Shown in pieces: positions 62,384 through 64,000 of a stretch of 64,000 nt of DNA. The number at the start of each line of letters is the position of its first letter. Within the stretch, counting starts at the first letter, position 1. Below the pieces are notes generated by a model that was given only the letters and a program-made list of their open reading frames with translations, ran no database searches and was not told where the DNA came from. The translations under genes and the position numbers were made by a program. Source of the DNA: Pontivivens ytuae. GTDB lineage: Bacteria > Pseudomonadota > Alphaproteobacteria > Rhodobacterales > Rhodobacteraceae. The stretch covers positions 496,001 to 560,000 of the forward strand of contig NZ_CP064942.1 of the NCBI RefSeq assembly GCF_015679265.1. Reading direction: 5' to 3'.

Positions 62384-63355
62384 TCACAAACCTCCCGCCC
62401 ACTGCACCACGGCGGCCGTCACCTCGTCCGTCAGGCCCGGCGACATGATATCCCCCGCGATCACGTGGGCGAAGGGATCGTCGCCCTCCCCCGGCTCCGG
62501 GTTCACGATCGTCACCGCCGCGCCCCAGTCCGCCGCGACCGCCCGCGTCCGTGCCGCATCGACCACCTGGTCGGCGTCCGAGAACACGAAGAGCGCCGGC
62601 ACGTCCGCATCCTCGTAGGCGAGCTGCACCGTCGCCTGCACGGAGGCCGCCATCGGCAGCACCGCCACCGTCGGATAGGTCGCGGTCCAGTAGCGCGCAT
62701 GGGCCTCGTTCTTCGTCGCGAAGCTGCGCTCCTCGCCCGCCACGACCGGCACCCATTGCCGCGCGAAGGGCAAGGTCAGCAGCCCGCCCAGCGGGTTGGC
62801 GAGCCCGAAATTGGGCGAGACCATTGCGAAGCCCGCCACCGCGTCGTCATCGATCTCGTCCTCGAAATGCCCCTGCATCGCCACGGTCGCCCCTGTGGAC
62901 GTGGCGAGCACCAGCACCCGCTCGCCGAGCCGCGCGCCGATCTCCACCGCCTCGGCATAGTCGTTGAGCCAGTCAGCCACCGTTGCCTCGGCCAGCGCGT
63001 CGCCGCCCCGCCCGTGACCGGCAAGCCGCGCATAGTAAAGGTTCGCGCCCAGCGCCGCGGCCACGTTGTCGGGCACCGGCCGGATCTCCTCGGACGTGGC
63101 GGAGAAACCGTGGAGGTAGACGATGGAGAGCGGCGTCCGCGCGCCCGGCGCACCGGCCCAGATCACCCGCTTCTCGGCCCCTTCCACGATGTCGCCGAAC
63201 ACCGCCTCGCGCGCGGCGAGGTAGCCGTCCACATCCGCACCCACCTGCGAGGCCGCGAAGGTGATCTCACCGCCCGCAGGCTCCCGCGGGCCGAGCAGCA
63301 GCAGCGCCACCACGAAGGCGGCGATGACGATAAAAACCTTTGCGGCGCGGCGCAT
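62384..63355 (-). CDS. Membrane-anchored alpha/beta hydrolase (lipase/carboxylesterase-like)
   Basis: 323 aa. An N-terminal hydrophobic anchor (VFIVIAAFVVALLLLG) is followed by an alpha/beta hydrolase domain: SIVYLHGFSATSEE (HG oxyanion strand), ARLAGHGRGGDAL, VLVLATSTGATVAM (nucleophile Ser in the GxSxG-like STSTGA), FVFSDADQVVDA and FAHVIAGD (acid and His). Probably periplasm-facing. It is divergent from the SDR gene at 63464. Confidence 0.85.
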   Translation of the reverse strand: MRRAAKVFIVIAAFVVALLLLGPREPAGGEITFAASQVGADVDGYLAAREAVFGDIVEGAEKRVIWAGAPGARTPLSIVYLHGFSATSEEIRPVPDNVAAALGANLYYARLAGHGRGGDALAEATVADWLNDYAEAVEIGARLGERVLVLATSTGATVAMQGHFEDEIDDDAVAGFAMVSPNFGLANPLGGLLTLPFARQWVPVVAGEERSFATKNEAHARYWTATYPTVAVLPMAASVQATVQLAYEDADVPALFVFSDADQVVDAARTRAVAADWGAAVTIVNPEPGEGDDPFAHVIAGDIMSPGLTDEVTAAVVQWAGGL

Positions 63356-63463
63356 AAGCAGTCCTCCACGAAGCTCTTCCGGCGTTTGACCTCGGACGAT
63401 AACGAGCCCATGTCAGAGGTCAAAGCCGTCATCTTCATGTCGCAACGTCAGGAGGGCCGCGCC

Positions 63464-64000
63464 ATGGCCACAACGATGATCACCGGCGCGAGCCGCGGGA
63501 TCGGCGCAGAGCTCGCCCGCCAGGCCGCGGCCCGCGGCGACACCGTGATCGCTACGATGCGCGAGCCCTCGACCGCGGACCTGCCCGACGGGATCGAACG
63601 CCATGCGCTGGACGTGAAGTCCGAGGCCGGTCAGCTCCTGCTCGCCGAACAGCTCGGCAACCGGACGATCGACCTGCTCGTCTGCAATGCGGGCGTCCTG
63701 ATGGGCCGCGGAGGTCTGGGCGATGACGCCTACGATGCCGCCGCGTGGGAGCAGTCGATGATGACCAATGTCGCAGGCGTCTTCTTCACCATCCGGACCT
63801 TCCTGCCGATGATGCGGGAGGGGGCGAAGATCGGCGTGATCTCCTCCCAGATGGGCTCCAACGCGCGGCCGCGGGGCAACAGCTACATCTACCGCGCGTC
63901 AAAGGCGGCGGCGAGCAACCTGGTGACCAACCTCGCTGTGGAGCTCGCCGAGCGGGGCATCGTGATCGGCGCCTACCATCCGGGCTGGGTGCGCACGGAT
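63464..64000 (+). CDS. SDR family oxidoreductase, 3'-truncated by window end
   Basis: The first 179 residues of a short-chain dehydrogenase/reductase: the NAD(P)-binding TGASRGIGAELA, LDV, VCNAGVLMG, SSQMGSNARPRGNSYIYRASKAA (catalytic Ser-Tyr-Lys with YRASK) and the PGWVRTD segment. AGGAGG about 9 bases before ATG 63464 supports this start over the in-frame ATG at 63410. Substrate unknown. Confidence 0.93.
   Translation, partial: MATTMITGASRGIGAELARQAAARGDTVIATMREPSTADLPDGIERHALDVKSEAGQLLLAEQLGNRTIDLLVCNAGVLMGRGGLGDDAYDAAAWEQSMMTNVAGVFFTIRTFLPMMREGAKIGVISSQMGSNARPRGNSYIYRASKAAASNLVTNLAVELAERGIVIGAYHPGWVRTD

Overview
The window is GC-rich, densely packed alphaproteobacterial DNA, most likely from the Rhodobacteraceae/Paracoccaceae. 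The family assignment is an inference from gene content: tatD next to an MBL-fold hydrolase, urtABCDE, GapR/DUF2312, and several secreted RTX/Hint proteins.

Layout. (1) 1-9.4 kb, core chromosome: end of tatD, an MBL hydrolase, an AEC transporter, a polyamine-type ABC operon on the minus strand (ATPase, binding protein, VOC protein, two permeases, secreted protein), aroQ and an alpha/beta hydrolase. (2) 9.7-23.5 kb: the urea transporter operon urtABCDE, bracketed by three proteins of the Hint_2 family. Two are RTX-repeat exoproteins. The third is a small Hint protein that has lost the active-site Cys. (3) 24.0-30.7 kb: selO and a two-gene molybdenum hydroxylase (iorAB-like) lying between two inverted, identically decayed IS5-family transposase remnants. 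(4) About 30.9-59.0 kb: an integrative and mobilizable element. Its left end has mobC and a relaxase. Its right end has a soluble VirD4/TraG-like coupling protein, small membrane proteins and a large serine recombinase whose last codons lie inside a tRNA-Thr gene. (5) 59-64 kb, core chromosome: AsmA-like protein, gapR, small membrane protein, lipase-like hydrolase and a truncated SDR gene.

Cargo of the mobilizable element. There is a candidate RiPP operon: a 68-aa putative precursor, a SPASM-like radical SAM protein and a B12-binding 'RiPP maturation radical SAM protein 1'-type enzyme, with its own sigma-70-like promoter and a convergent beta-lactamase-fold hydrolase. There is an orphan DNA methyltransferase and a hipBA toxin-antitoxin pair with visible operators. 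What looks like the remnant of an ABC-three-component conflict system is cut by an IS3-family element. A second, inverted copy of that IS lies 8.3 kb away. Between the copies are a 2126-aa RTX exoprotein with a FrpC-like Asp-Pro self-processing module, a DUF922 putative secreted metalloprotease and a small membrane protein. No type IV secretion channel genes are present, so the element would need a helper to transfer. No type I secretion genes for the RTX proteins are in the window.

The RiPP operon is the best candidate for an undescribed system. The FrpC-like RTX/DUF922 cassette and the ATC-start Hint protein come next.
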